The notes beneath the pieces are model-generated. The model ran no database searches. It was not told the origin of the DNA and saw only the letters and a program-made list of their open reading frames with translations. The translations under genes and the position numbers were made by a program. This document shows, in pieces, positions 26,279 to 35,754 of a stretch of DNA of 64,000 nt. Positions within the stretch are counted from its first letter, which is position 1; the number at the start of each line of letters is the position of its first letter. Source of the DNA: SCTD01 sp963784675 (GTDB lineage Bacteria; Actinomycetota; Actinomycetes; Mycobacteriales; SCTD01). Location: the NCBI GenBank assembly GCA_963784675.1, contig CAWASE010000019.1, positions 744,001 to 808,000 of the forward strand, in the 5' to 3' direction.

Positions 26279-26671
26279 TCAGCCGCGGCCGAGCACCCGG
26301 TCCACCGCGATCTCCAGGACCACGCGCTGCGGGTTCTCGGCGGGCTGGCGGTAGCGCAGCGCATAGCGGCGCACGGCCTCGGCGACCCGCGCGCCCTCGT
26401 CGGAGACGGTCGGCACGCCCTCCAGGCTCAGCCAGCGGGCCCCGTCGACCTGCGCGACGACGGCACGCGCCGAACCCGCCCGGACGTGCGCGACCTTGCG
26501 CGAGGAGACGTTCGTGATGACCCGGACCACCGACGCGTCGGCGTCGTAGGTGAACCCGACGGCGACGACGTGCGGCGAGCCGTCCGGACGCAGCGTGGTG
26601 AGCGTCGCGAGGTGCCGCTCGGTGAGGAACGCGAGCACGTCGGCGGGCAGGTCACGAGGGTCCAGGGCCAC
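26279..26671 (-). CDS. PPOX-class F420-dependent oxidoreductase-like protein
   Basis: Protein of 130 residues with the split-barrel flavin/deazaflavin fold: FLTERHLATLTTLRPDGSPHVVAVGF, VVRVITNVSSRKVAHVRA and ARWLSLEGVPTVS are signatures of the F420-dependent family seen in actinobacteria. Substrate unknown. Convergent with the Lrp gene, with six bases between stops. Confidence 0.8.
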   Translation of the reverse strand: MALDPRDLPADVLAFLTERHLATLTTLRPDGSPHVVAVGFTYDADASVVRVITNVSSRKVAHVRAGSARAVVAQVDGARWLSLEGVPTVSDEGARVAEAVRRYALRYRQPAENPQRVVLEIAVDRVLGRG

Positions 26672-26771
26672 CCGCCCAGGCTAGTGAGCGTGTCGACGTC
26701 GGCGCCCGGGCGCGCGGTGGAAGGCTGGACGCCGGAGCCGGCGTCCGTCCGGACAGGAGGGTGGAGGCATC

Positions 26772-28385
26772 GTGCCGACCGGCGGCGAGGCGCTCGTGCA
26801 GGCGCTGCAGGACCTGGACGTCGAGGTGGCCTTCGGCCTGCCCGGCGTGCACAACCTGGCTGCGTGGAAGGCGTTCCCGGCCAGCGCGCTGCGGCTGGTG
26901 GGCGTCCGTCACGAGCAGACCGCGGGCTACGCCGCCGACGGCTGGGCCCGCGCCACCGGGCGGCTGGGCGTCGCGCTCACCACCACCGGCCCGGGCGCGG
27001 CGAACGTCGTGGCGGCGACGGGGGAGGCCTGGGCCTGCCACTCGCCGCTGCTGGTGATCGCCACCGACATCCCGTCGACGGCGCGGCGTGCGGGTCAGTA
27101 CCGCGGCGTGCTGCACGAGACCATCGACCAGGCAGGCTTTTTCCGCCCGGTCACCAAGGCCGTCGTGGAGGTCCGGCGCGCCGAGGACCTCCACGGCGAC
27201 GTCGTCCGCGCCGGCCGGCTGGCCATGCAGCACCCGCGGCGACCGGTGTACGTGCAGGTCCCGACCGACCTGCTCGCCGCGGCCGTGCCGACCCCCGAGC
27301 CTGAGCCGGACCTGGCGCTCGCCGTGCACACCACCCCCGACGTCGCCGACCTCGTCCGGGCGCTGGACGGTGCGCAGCGGCCGCTGATCTGGGCCGGCGG
27401 GGGTGCCACCGCCGACGACGCCGGACCGCTGGTCGCCACCCTTGCCGAGCGGCTCGGCGCACCGGTGCTGACCTCCTACGGCGCGCGCGGGCTGCTGCCG
27501 CCGGAGCACCCGCACCTGGTGCCGCTGCCGCCGCACTGCGAGCCCGCCGGCGCCCTGTGGGATGCCGCCGACGTCGTGCTGGTGCTCGGCAGCGACCTCG
27601 ACGCCATGAACACGCAGGCCTTCCGGCAGCCGCAGCCGCCGACGCTGCTGGCCGTCGGCCTCGTCGAGCCGGTGACCTACGCCCCGGACGTGTTCGTCGG
27701 CGTGCGGGTGGCCGAGGGGGTGACGGCGTTGCTCGAACGGCTGGCGGACCCCCGTCGGTCCTGGTTCGAGCGGCCGCCCGGCCGGGAGTCGCTGACGTCG
27801 CAAGGGGTGGCGGAGGGGCCGGCGGAAGGAACGGCTTTCCTGGACGCGCTGGAGTCCGGGCTGCCCCCTGACGCGGTGGTCGTGGCCGACATGTGCGTCG
27901 CGGGCTACTGGTACGGCGGCTTCGGGCGGGTCGCGCAGCCCCGCGGCCTGGCCTATCCGGTCGGCTGGGGCACGCTCGGCTTCGGCTTCCCGGCGGCGCT
28001 CGGCGCAGCGCTGTCGGGCCGTCCGACCGTCGCGCTGGTCGGTGACGGTGGGTTCCTGTTCGCCTGCGGTGATCTGGCCACCGCCGCGCAGGAGCGGCTG
28101 CCGGTCACCGTCGTGCTCGTGGACGACGGCGGCTACGGGATGCTGCGCTACGACTTCACCAAGGACGGCGAGCAGCCGGTCGGCACCGAGCTGGCCCCGC
28201 CGGACTTCGTCACGCTCGCGCAGGCCTTCCGGGTGCCGGCGCGGGCAGTGACGCTGGACCAGCTGGGAGAGGCGGTCGCCGCGGGGATCGCCAGCGGCGG
28301 GCCGAACCTCGTCGTGCTCTCCGCCACGTTGCCGCCACCGCCGAACACCTCGCCGAACTGGTACCGCAAGCCTGCTCAGGACTGA
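26772..28385 (+). CDS. Thiamine-pyrophosphate-dependent enzyme (acetolactate synthase/2-oxoacid decarboxylase family)
   Basis: Protein of 537 residues with the three domains of the family: N-terminal PYR domain with catalytic Glu in VGVRHEQTAGYAADG, a central domain, and the PP domain with the ThDP/Mg motif GDGGFLFACGDL followed by VDDGGYG (Asp at the usual Asn position). No FAD-binding central motif is evident, so a decarboxylase (for example guanidino-oxopentanoate or phenylpyruvate type) is as likely as a synthase. The ribosome site AGGAGGGTGGAGG is very strong. The 3' end overlaps the convergent gene by 10 bases. Confidence 0.85.
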   Translation: MPTGGEALVQALQDLDVEVAFGLPGVHNLAAWKAFPASALRLVGVRHEQTAGYAADGWARATGRLGVALTTTGPGAANVVAATGEAWACHSPLLVIATDIPSTARRAGQYRGVLHETIDQAGFFRPVTKAVVEVRRAEDLHGDVVRAGRLAMQHPRRPVYVQVPTDLLAAAVPTPEPEPDLALAVHTTPDVADLVRALDGAQRPLIWAGGGATADDAGPLVATLAERLGAPVLTSYGARGLLPPEHPHLVPLPPHCEPAGALWDAADVVLVLGSDLDAMNTQAFRQPQPPTLLAVGLVEPVTYAPDVFVGVRVAEGVTALLERLADPRRSWFERPPGRESLTSQGVAEGPAEGTAFLDALESGLPPDAVVVADMCVAGYWYGGFGRVAQPRGLAYPVGWGTLGFGFPAALGAALSGRPTVALVGDGGFLFACGDLATAAQERLPVTVVLVDDGGYGMLRYDFTKDGEQPVGTELAPPDFVTLAQAFRVPARAVTLDQLGEAVAAGIASGGPNLVVLSATLPPPPNTSPNWYRKPAQD

Positions 28386-29329
28386 GCGAGCTGCTCAGCC
28401 TCCCGCTCAGGGCTGAGCCCGGTGGCCAGCGCCGGCGCGCCGCGCTCGCGGTCCCAGGCCAGCACGTCGGCGGCCGTCTGCTCCAGCGGCGTCGACGGCA
28501 GCCCCACCGACCGGGCCAGGGCGGCGCTGCGGCGGAACATGACGTCCCAGCTCCGGTCGGGCAGCACCAGCGGGAAGCCGGGAGCCTGCTCGGCCACCGG
28601 GACGACCTCGACCTGCGTGCCGGCTGCCCGGGCGCAGGCCTCGATCAGCTGCTGCAGCGTGACGGTCTCGGCTGGTCCGACGGCGTTGTAGGTGCCGGGG
28701 CGGTCGTCGTGCAGCAGCCGGCCCACCAGGGTGGCGAGGTCGCGGGAGTCGACGACCTGAGCCGGCTGGTCCGGCCGTCCCGGCAGGGCGACGCGGCCGC
28801 CACGGGCGGCGCGGCGCACCCACCAGGTGAACCGGTCCGTGGTGTCGTGCGGTCCGGCGACGATGCCCGGCCGCACAGTGGTGGCGCGGTCGCCGAGGCG
28901 CGCGGTCAGGACGTCCTCGCACGCCACCTTGAGCGGTCCGTAGGTGTCGCCGTCGACGGTCTCGGTGGCGGTCTCCGGCGGCAGCCGCGGGCAGTCCTCG
29001 GTCATGCCGTCGCGGCCGCGGCTGCGGTCGTAGACCGAACCGGTGGAGATGAACAGGTAGCGGCCGGTGCCGTCGCCGAGGGTGTCGAGCACCTGGGTGA
29101 CGTGGCGGGGGACGTAGGCGCTGACGTCGACGACGCCGTCCCAGGTGGTCCCGGCCAACGCCGACAGGTCGCCGCTGTCGCGGTCACCCGTCAGCCGCGG
29201 GACGCCGGGGAACAGGTCTGCGCCGGTGCGGCCGCGACTGAACAGGGTGGGCTCGTCACCGCGGGCGAGCAGGTCGTCGACGATCGCGCGGCCCACGAAG
29301 GAGCCGCCGCCGAGCACGAGGAGGCGCAT
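28376..29329 (-). CDS. NAD-dependent epimerase/dehydratase (extended SDR)
   Basis: Protein of 317 residues. A Rossmann start MRLLVLGGGSFVGRAIVDDLL binds NAD(P). FISTGSVYDRSR takes the place of the catalytic Ser/Tyr region, with a later YGPLKVACED carrying the YxxxK. It belongs to the atypical group of sugar-nucleotide epimerase-like proteins also called reductases; substrate unknown. Convergent overlap with the TPP-enzyme gene. Confidence 0.85.
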   Translation of the reverse strand: MRLLVLGGGSFVGRAIVDDLLARGDEPTLFSRGRTGADLFPGVPRLTGDRDSGDLSALAGTTWDGVVDVSAYVPRHVTQVLDTLGDGTGRYLFISTGSVYDRSRGRDGMTEDCPRLPPETATETVDGDTYGPLKVACEDVLTARLGDRATTVRPGIVAGPHDTTDRFTWWVRRAARGGRVALPGRPDQPAQVVDSRDLATLVGRLLHDDRPGTYNAVGPAETVTLQQLIEACARAAGTQVEVVPVAEQAPGFPLVLPDRSWDVMFRRSAALARSVGLPSTPLEQTAADVLAWDRERGAPALATGLSPEREAEQLAQS

Positions 29330-29379
29330 GCCGCCACGCTAGGCGGCGGCACGGACGACCGGTGCGGCAGGATGGAGCC

Positions 29380-29553
29380 GTGGCCACGTTCCTCGTCCTG
29401 CTCGGGGTCCTGGTGCTGCTCGTCGCGGGCGGCATCGGTATCGCGGTCGTGCTCGAGCGGGGTCGCCTCACGCCCGACCGCAGCGAGCAGCCGCCGCTGG
29501 GCGGGCCGTTCCGGCCGGACCCCTCGGACGGGCCGCCTTCAGACGGCGCGTAG
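29380..29553 (+). CDS. Small single-span membrane protein
   Basis: Protein of 57 residues: one hydrophobic helix (TFLVLLGVLVLLVAGGIGIAVVL) and a Pro-rich, charged tail. The GTG at 29380 gives a compact N-terminus. The 3' end overlaps the convergent MOSC gene by 15 bases. No function recognised. Confidence 0.55.
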   Translation: MATFLVLLGVLVLLVAGGIGIAVVLERGRLTPDRSEQPPLGGPFRPDPSDGPPSDGA

Positions 29554-30084
29554 CGCTGCCCCTGCCTCCGGCGACGGTTGCACGCCGATCGCGTCGCCCG
29601 GCCGCACGACGCCTCCGGTCACCACGACCGACATCACCCCGGCCAGGCGCAGCAGCCCCCCTTCGGCGTCCCGGTCTAGCATCGCGGCCATCAGGCCGTC
29701 CGCGAAGCGGTCCAGCTGGACGCACGGGTTGCGCAGCCCGGTGAGCTCGACGACGGCGTCCGGGCCCAGGTGCAGGCGCGTGCCGGTGACCAGCCCGAGC
29801 AGGTCCACCTCGCGGGTCAGGACATTCTCGCCGAGCTGACCGGCGGAAACGGCGAAACCACGGGCCCGCAGGGCATCGAGCTGCTCGTCGTGGAGCAGGT
29901 GCACCTGGCGCAGGTTCGGCAGCTCGGGCCGCCAACGCTTGCGCGAGCGGTGCTGGACCGTGGCTCCCGCGTGCGCGTCGCCCTCGACCCCCAGTCCGGC
30001 AACCAGCGTGACGTGCTCGACCGGTTGCTTGCTGAACCGGTGCTTGCCGTCGCGGCTGACGGCGAGCACCCGAGCGGCCGTCAT
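29539..30084 (-). CDS. MOSC-domain protein
   Basis: About 181 residues from the ATG at 30084 (an in-frame GTG at 30105 would add seven residues). The MOSC fold is seen in VTLVAGLGVEGDAHAGATVQHRS, LGENVLTREVDLLGL and LTGLRNPCVQLDRF, the last holding the conserved Cys that carries sulfur in molybdenum-cofactor sulfurases and amidoxime reductases. Standalone MOSC proteins include YiiM-like 6-N-hydroxylaminopurine resistance factors. It follows the ZIP gene by 22 bases. Confidence 0.85.
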   Translation of the reverse strand: MTAARVLAVSRDGKHRFSKQPVEHVTLVAGLGVEGDAHAGATVQHRSRKRWRPELPNLRQVHLLHDEQLDALRARGFAVSAGQLGENVLTREVDLLGLVTGTRLHLGPDAVVELTGLRNPCVQLDRFADGLMAAMLDRDAEGGLLRLAGVMSVVVTGGVVRPGDAIGVQPSPEAGAALRAV

Positions 30085-30106
30085 GTCCTCACGGCCGTTC
30101 TGCACC

Positions 30107-30802
30107 TCATGCCGAGAGCTGGTTCAGCCCCAGCGCGAGGACCAGCCCCAGAGCGACCGCGATCCCCACCTGATAGCTGTCCTGCTGGAAAGCCTTGGGG
30201 AAGACCTCGATGGCCAGCGAGGCCACCACCGCACCGGCGGCGAAGCTGCGCGCCACGGCCAGCAGCACGTCCGGGACACCGGCCAGCGCCACGTTCCCGA
30301 CGATCGCGGCACCCGACAGCAGCAGGGCAGTGGCCGCCCACAGCGCCAGCACCTTGCCCTTGGACCGGCCGCCCTCGGTCATGGCGCGGGCGCCGCCGGC
30401 GGCCTCGGGCAGGTTCGAGAGCAGGATGGAGCCGGACAGTGCGGCGACGCCCAGGGGCCCGGTGCCGATCAGGGCGACGCCCAGCGCGAGGTTCTCCGGG
30501 ATCCCGTCCAGGGTGATGGCGACCAGCAGGCCGGCGTCGCCGCTCCCGGATCGAGCCTTGACGAGCCGGTCCAGCCCGGAGAAGACGGCGGCGCCGATCA
30601 GCAGCGACAGGCCCACGATCCAGAACGACGTCGTCTCGGTCGCGGGGACGGTGAGCTCAAGCACAGCCGAGATGATCAGCGCTCCCCCCGCCAGCGCCAC
30701 CAAGAAGCCTTCGACCCGCGTCGGCAGGACCCTCGAGACCCCTAGGGCCGCGCCCAGGACGAGCGCGCCGGACACCACGACGATCACCAGTACGGTCAGC
30801 AT
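30107..30802 (-). CDS. ZIP-family metal transporter-like membrane protein
   Basis: Protein of 231 residues with about seven to eight membrane helices. The central pair of helices carries TLDGIPENLALG and SNLPEAAGG, matching the ZIP metal-site helices but with Asp/Asn instead of the usual His, as in the GufA-like or 'zinc permease' relatives in actinobacteria. Probably moves divalent metal ions; direction and metal unknown. Likely co-transcribed with the MOSC gene. Confidence 0.8.
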   Translation of the reverse strand: MLTVLVIVVVSGALVLGAALGVSRVLPTRVEGFLVALAGGALIISAVLELTVPATETTSFWIVGLSLLIGAAVFSGLDRLVKARSGSGDAGLLVAITLDGIPENLALGVALIGTGPLGVAALSGSILLSNLPEAAGGARAMTEGGRSKGKVLALWAATALLLSGAAIVGNVALAGVPDVLLAVARSFAAGAVVASLAIEVFPKAFQQDSYQVGIAVALGLVLALGLNQLSA

Positions 30803-30847
30803 CGTGCTCTGATGCCCCGACCACGCCGGGGCACGCGTGGTGGCGCG

Positions 30848-32408
30848 CTACAGGCGGAAGTCCGCGTCGTAGCTGCTGACCTCGGTGTCCATCTGCGCCT
30901 TCTGCAGCTTGCCGGCGTAGTCCCAGTTCATCGACTGCCAGCGGGTGAACTGGTCCAGCACCCAGACGCCCGACTGCCGCGAGCCGTTGCCGCTCTTGCC
31001 GTTGCCACCGAACGGCAGGTGGGCCTCGGCGCCGGAGGTCGAGTTGTTCACGCTCAGCATCCCGGCGCTGACCCGTTCGCGGAAGCGGAAGGCGCTCTGC
31101 GCGTCGCGGGTGTAGATGGCGGCGGACAGGCCGTAGCCGTGGCCGTTCGCGAGCTCGATCGCCTGGTCGAAGGTGCTGAAGCGCATCACCGACACCAGCG
31201 GGCCGAAGGTCTCGTTGCGGTACAGCGCGTCGTCGGGGCGCACGCCAGAGACCACGCTCGGGTGGGCGAACACGCCGGCGTCGGGGTCGCCGACGAAGCC
31301 CTGCCGCGGATTCTCGGCCGTGATCTGGCCGCTGGCGCCGTGCAGGGTGTGGTGCGGCTGCACCTCGCCGAGCCACTTGGTGAACCCGTCGAGGAAGCGT
31401 CGGCCCCAGCATCGGCCCGTAGAGCACGGACGGATCGGTCGGGTCGCCGACCTTCGCGTCGGCCAGCCGTGCCAGCAGCGCGCCCAGGAACGCGTCGTAG
31501 ACGTCGTCGTGCACGATCGCGACGCCGAGCGAGGTGCAGCGCTGACCGGCGGTGCCGAAGCCGGAGAACAGCGCGCCCTCGGCCGCGAGCTCCAGGTCGG
31601 CGTCGGGCATGACCACCAGCGGGTTCTTGCCGCCGAGCTCCAGGCACGGGCTCTGCAGGTGGCGGCCGCACAGCTCGCCGATGCGGGCGCCGACCTCGGA
31701 GGAGCCGGTGAAGCCGACCTTGTTCACCAGCCCGGCTTCCAACGCCTGCGACAGCCCGTCGAAGGTGGTCGGGCCGTCGGCGTGCACGGTGTTGAGCACG
31801 CCCTCGGGCAGGCCCCCGGCGACGAAGATCCGGGTCAGCGCGTCGCCCAGGGCGGCGGCGTACTCGGCCGGCTTCCACACCACGGCGTTGCCGCACAGCA
31901 GCGCCGGCACCAGGTACCACGACGGCACGGCGACGGGGAAGTTGCCCGCGGTGACGATGCCTGCCACGCCCACCGGCACGCGGAAGGTGAACAGCTGCTT
32001 GTCGCGCATCTCGCTCGGGATCGTCTGGCCGTACAGGCGTCGTCCCTCGCCGAGGAAGAAGTCGCAGGTGTCGACGATCTCCTGCACCTCGCCGCGAGCC
32101 TCGCCGATCGGCTTGCCCACCTCGCGCACGACCAGCCGGGCCAGCGCCTCGAAGTTCGCCTCGACCAGCCGGCCGATCTTGGCGATCACCTGGCCGCGCA
32201 CCGGCGCGGGCGTCGCGGCCCAGGCCGGTTGCGCCGCCTTGGCCGCACGGAACGCCTCGACGACCTGTTCCGCGCTGGCCAGCGTGACGGTCGCGACGGT
32301 GTCGCTCAGCTGCGACGGGTTGACCGAGTCGACGGTGCCGGCCGTGCCGGTGACGGACCGGCCGCCGATGTGGGACGTGACGGTGCTGCTGGGCGTGCTC
32401 GGGGACAT
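30848..32408 (-). CDS. pcd: L-aminoadipate-semialdehyde/piperideine-6-carboxylate dehydrogenase, one frameshift
   Basis: NAD-dependent aldehyde dehydrogenase, about 520 residues if repaired. NAD-site segments VWKPAEYAAALGDAL and GFTGSSEVGARIGE, general-base Glu in CLELGGKNPLVVM and nucleophile Cys in GTAGQRCTSLG are present. Near 31403 one base shifts the frame; the rest (RFLDGFTKWLGEVQPHH to YNETFGPLVSV-like and PFGGNGKSGNG) continues in the other frame. It lies 88 bases downstream of lat on the same strand: Lat turns lysine into the semialdehyde (cyclising to piperideine-6-carboxylate) and this enzyme oxidises it to L-alpha-aminoadipate, a route for lysine breakdown and a precursor of cephamycins. 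Confidence 0.85.
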
Positions 32409-32496
32409 GGCGGCGGCGCTCGCTTCTCAACTGGACGGGGCAGGTCGGTCGGTCAGGTTCGGGTCCGGCTCCAGGACCCGGATCGGGCGGGGAGCG

Positions 32497-33828
32497 TCAG
32501 GCGGAGCTCGTGAGGCGGGTCAGGACGCGGTCCAGCGCTGCGACGCCGGCGGCGAGGTCGGCCTCGGCCACCGTCAGCGCCGGTCGGAACCGCACGCTAC
32601 GGCTGCCGCAGCCCAGCAGCAGCACGTGCTCGTCGGTGCGCAGGGCGGTCAGCACGGCGTCGCGGAGCGGCCCGTCCGGCAGCGAGAAGGCGCGCATCAG
32701 GCCGCGTCCGCGGACGTCGGTGACGACCGGGTGGCGGCCGGCGAGCTCGCGCAGCATGGCGTCGAGCACGGGACCCAGCGCGGCTGCCCGCTCGATGAGG
32801 CCGTCGGACTCGACGACCTCCAGGATGCGCCGGGCCCGCACCATGTCGACCAGTGAGCCGCCCCAGGTGGAGTTGATGCGCGAGGAGACGGCGAAGACGT
32901 TGTCGGGGACCTCGTCGACGCGGCCGCCGGCCATGATCCCGCAGACCTGCGTCTTCTTGCCGAACGCGACGACGTCGGGCTGCACGCCGAGCTGCTGGAA
33001 GGCCCAGGCGGTCCCGGTCAGGCCGGCGCCGGTCTGCACCTCGTCGAGCACGAACAGGGCGTCGTGCTCGTGGCACAGCGCCTGCATGGCCTGCAGGAAC
33101 TGGGGGCGGAAGTGGTGGTCGCCGCCCTCGCCCTGGATCGGCTCCATGAGGAAGCAGGCGATGTCGTGCGGGTGCTGCTCGAAAGCGGCGCGAGCCGCGG
33201 CCAGCGCCTGCGCCTCACGACGCTCGACGTCGACGCCCTCGCTGAGGTACGGCGCCGGGATGCGCGGCCAGCCGAACTGCGGGAAGCGGGCGACCTTCAC
33301 CGGGTCGGTGTTGGTCAGGCTCATCGTGTAGCCGCTGCGGCCGTGGAAGGCGTCGCGCAGGTGCAGCACCTTGGTGCCCAGGGCCGGGTCGAGCCCGTGC
33401 GCCTCGTTCCAGCGCGACTTCCAGTCGAAGGCGACCTTCAGCGCGTTCTCGACGGCCAGCGCGCCGCCCTCGACGAAGAACAGGTGCGGCAGGCCGGGGT
33501 CGCCCAGCACCCGCGCGAACGTCTGGACGAAGCGGGCCATCGGCGGCGCTGTAGATGTCGGAGTTGCTCGGCTTGTTCAGCGCGGCGACCAGCAGCTCCT
33601 CGCGGAAGACCGGGTCGTGCGCGAGCGCCGGGTGGTTCATGCCGAGCGCGCTGGAGGCGAAGAAGGTGAACAGGTCCAGGTAGGAGGTGCCGTCGCGGGC
33701 GTCGACCAGCGGGAGCCCTGGCTGGCCTCGAGGTCCAGGACGAGGTCGAAGCCGTCGACGAGCAGGTGTCGGCCGAGCACGTCGTGGACGTCGGCAGCGG
33801 ACACCTCAGGGCGCAGGATCGTGGTCAT
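32497..33828 (-). CDS. lat: L-lysine 6-transaminase, two frameshifts
   Basis: PLP enzyme that moves the epsilon-amino group of lysine to 2-oxoglutarate. The N-terminus is MTTILRPEVSAADVHDVLGRHLL, then SDIYSA, MARFVQTFARVLGDPGLPHLFF, DAFHGRSGYTMSLTNTDP, LDEVQTGAGLTG and the PLP-lysine region VAFGKKTQVCGI. The frame breaks near 33714 (one G missing from a run) and near 33543. About 444 residues when repaired, normal for Lat. A TACCGT -10 box lies six bases before the ATG, suggesting a leaderless message. Operon with the downstream dehydrogenase. Confidence 0.88.
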
Positions 33829-33834
33829 GGCGTC

Positions 33835-33840
33835 ACGGTA
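33835..33840 (-). promoter_or_regulatory. -10 box TACCGT, leaderless start of lat
   Basis: On the minus strand TACCGT is followed by six bases and the lat ATG. Confidence 0.45.
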
Positions 33841-33842
33841 GA

Positions 33843-33885
33843 GGGCGATCGTCCCGTTGGAAAGCACTGGACGGGCGATCCGTCC
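33843..33885. promoter_or_regulatory. Direct and inverted repeats between lat and the amidohydrolase gene
   Basis: GGGCGATC occurs at 33843-33850 and again at 33873-33880, exactly 30 bases (about three helical turns) apart. The second copy lies in a perfect inverted repeat GGACGG-5-CCGTCC (33869-33885). Placed upstream of the lat -10 box, this could be an operator for an Lrp-type regulator. No experimental consensus was matched. Confidence 0.35.
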
Positions 33886-33919
33886 GGTTGCGAGCCAGCG
33901 TGCCTAGGCTCGCCGCGGC

Positions 33920-35486
33920 GTGACGACCACGCTGTACCGCCGCGGCCGGGTCCGCAGCCCGGTCGACCCTTTCGCCACCGCGCTGCTCGTCGACGGCGCC
34001 ACCGTCGCGTGGGTCGGCAGCGAGGGCGCGGCCGAGGCGATGAGCGCCGACGTCACCGTCGACCTGGCGGACGCCTGGGTCGCGCCCGCGTTCGTCGACG
34101 CCCACGTGCACGCCACCTCGACCGGCCTGGCGCTGACCGGGCTGGACCTCACCGACTGCCCGTCGCTGGCGGTGGCGCTGGACCGGGTCGCGCAGGCCGC
34201 GCGCAGGGGCCGCGGGGGAGCGGTGCTGGGTACCGGCTGGGACGAGACCGCTGGCCCGAGCAGCGGCCGCCGACCGCCGCCGAGCTCGACCGCGCCTCCT
34301 ACGGCGGCGTGGTCTACCTGGCCCGCACCGACGTGCACTCCGCCGTGGCCTCCAGCGCGCTGCTGGCTGCCGCCCCGCAGCCCGGACCGTGCCCGGGTTC
34401 GTCGGCGGACGGACTGGTGCGCCAGGGCGCGCACCACGTCGTGCGGCGAGCCGCCTACGAGGCCGTCACCCCTTCCAGCGCCGCGCCGCGCAGACGGCGA
34501 CCCTGGACCGGGCGGCGGCCCTGGGCATCGCGCTGCGTGCACGAGTGCGGCGGCCCGGACATCGGTGGCGAGCAGGACTTCCTGGACCTGCTCGCGCTGG
34601 AGCACCCGGTCGACGCGTATCGGCTACTGGGGCGAGCTCGACGGCGTCGAGCGGGCTCGAGAGCTGGGCGCGGTCGGGGCCGGCGGCGACCTGTTCGCCG
34701 ACGGCGCCCTGGGCAGCCACACCGCCTGCCTGAGCCGGCCCTACGCCGACGTCGGAGGTCCGGGCGCGCCTACCTGGACGCCGCGCAGGTGGGCCGGCAC
34801 GTCGCGGCGTGCACCCGTGCCGGGCTGCAGGCGGGCTTCCACGCCATCGGCGACGCCGCGCTGCAGGCCGTGGCCGACGGGCTGGCCCTGGCCGCCGGCG
34901 AGGTCGGGCTCCACGCGGTCCGCGCCGCCCGGCACCGGATCGAGCACGCCGAGATGCTCACCCCTGCGCCGTCGGCGCCCTGGCCGCCCACGGCGTCGTC
35001 GCCAGCGTCCAGCCGGCCTTCGACGCCCGCTGGGGCGGCGCGGACGGCATGTACGTCGCCCGGCTCGGTGCCGAGCGGGCCGCGACGATGAACCCCTTCG
35101 CCGCGCTGGCGGCCGCCGGGGTGCCGCTCGCGCTCGGCTCCGACGCCCCGGTGACGCCGCTGGACCCGTGGGGCACGGTGCGCGCCGCCGTCCGGCACCG
35201 CACCCCGGGCAGCGGCCTGTCGGCGCGGGCCGCGTTCTCCGCGCACACCCGCGGCGGCTGGCGCGCCGCTCGGGTCGAGGACGCCGGCGAGCTCGCCCCC
35301 GGAGCCCCGGCGACCTTCGCCGTCTGGCGGCTGCCGGGGGAGCTCGTCGTGCAGACGCCGGACAGCCGCGTCTCGGCGTGGTCGACCGATCCGCGCTCCG
35401 GCGTCGCCGGCCTGCCCGACCTGGACGCGCCGGACCCTGTCTGCACGCTGACGGTCGTCGGCGGCCGTCAGGTGTCACCCACCTGA
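33920..35486 (+). pseudogene. Amidohydrolase family protein (YtcJ/PF07969-like), several frameshifts
   Basis: Metal-dependent hydrolase of about 520 residues when repaired. The first metal motif FVDAHVHATSTG is in frame one. Shifts near 34250, 34470, 34530, 34620, 34760 and 34975 move the reading frame while homology continues: GGDLFADGALGSHTACL, AGFHAIGDAALQAV, RIEHAEMLTP and LALGSDAPVTPLDPW, which supply further His and Asp ligands. A stop at 35484-35486 follows. TAGGCT (33904-33909) may be its -10 box. Substrate unknown; relatives hydrolyse N-substituted amides or exist as uncharacterised cyclic amidases. Confidence 0.78.
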
Positions 35487-35532
35487 ACGGTGAAAGGTCA
35501 AGGGCAGAACGGGGGCTGTTGACAGCACCCCG

Positions 35533-35569
35533 TCTGACCTGCGGGAACAGCACATAACCGCAGGTCAGA
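35533..35569. terminator. Perfect 12-bp inverted repeat after the amidohydrolase gene
   Basis: TCTGACCTGCGG (35533-35544) and CCGCAGGTCAGA (35558-35569) pair fully around a 13-base A-rich loop. It lies 47 bases after the stop, with no T-run, as is usual for actinobacterial terminators. TTGACA follows at 35576-35581 and could be a -35 element for lnt, so the repeat might instead be an operator. Confidence 0.5.
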
Positions 35570-35754
35570 GGCGGCTTGACAGCCCTCCGGGACCCCCCGC
35601 TAACCTGCCCCCGGTCCACCCCGGCCGGGTGTGGAGAAGCTCAGTAGACAACGGCATCACGATCGCCTCCAGCGATCCTGGCGTCGGTCCGAAGGGTCTC
35701 TCCCGCCCGGCCCGGTGGCGCCCGCGCACGGGCGCGGACTGGCAGGATGAGCAC

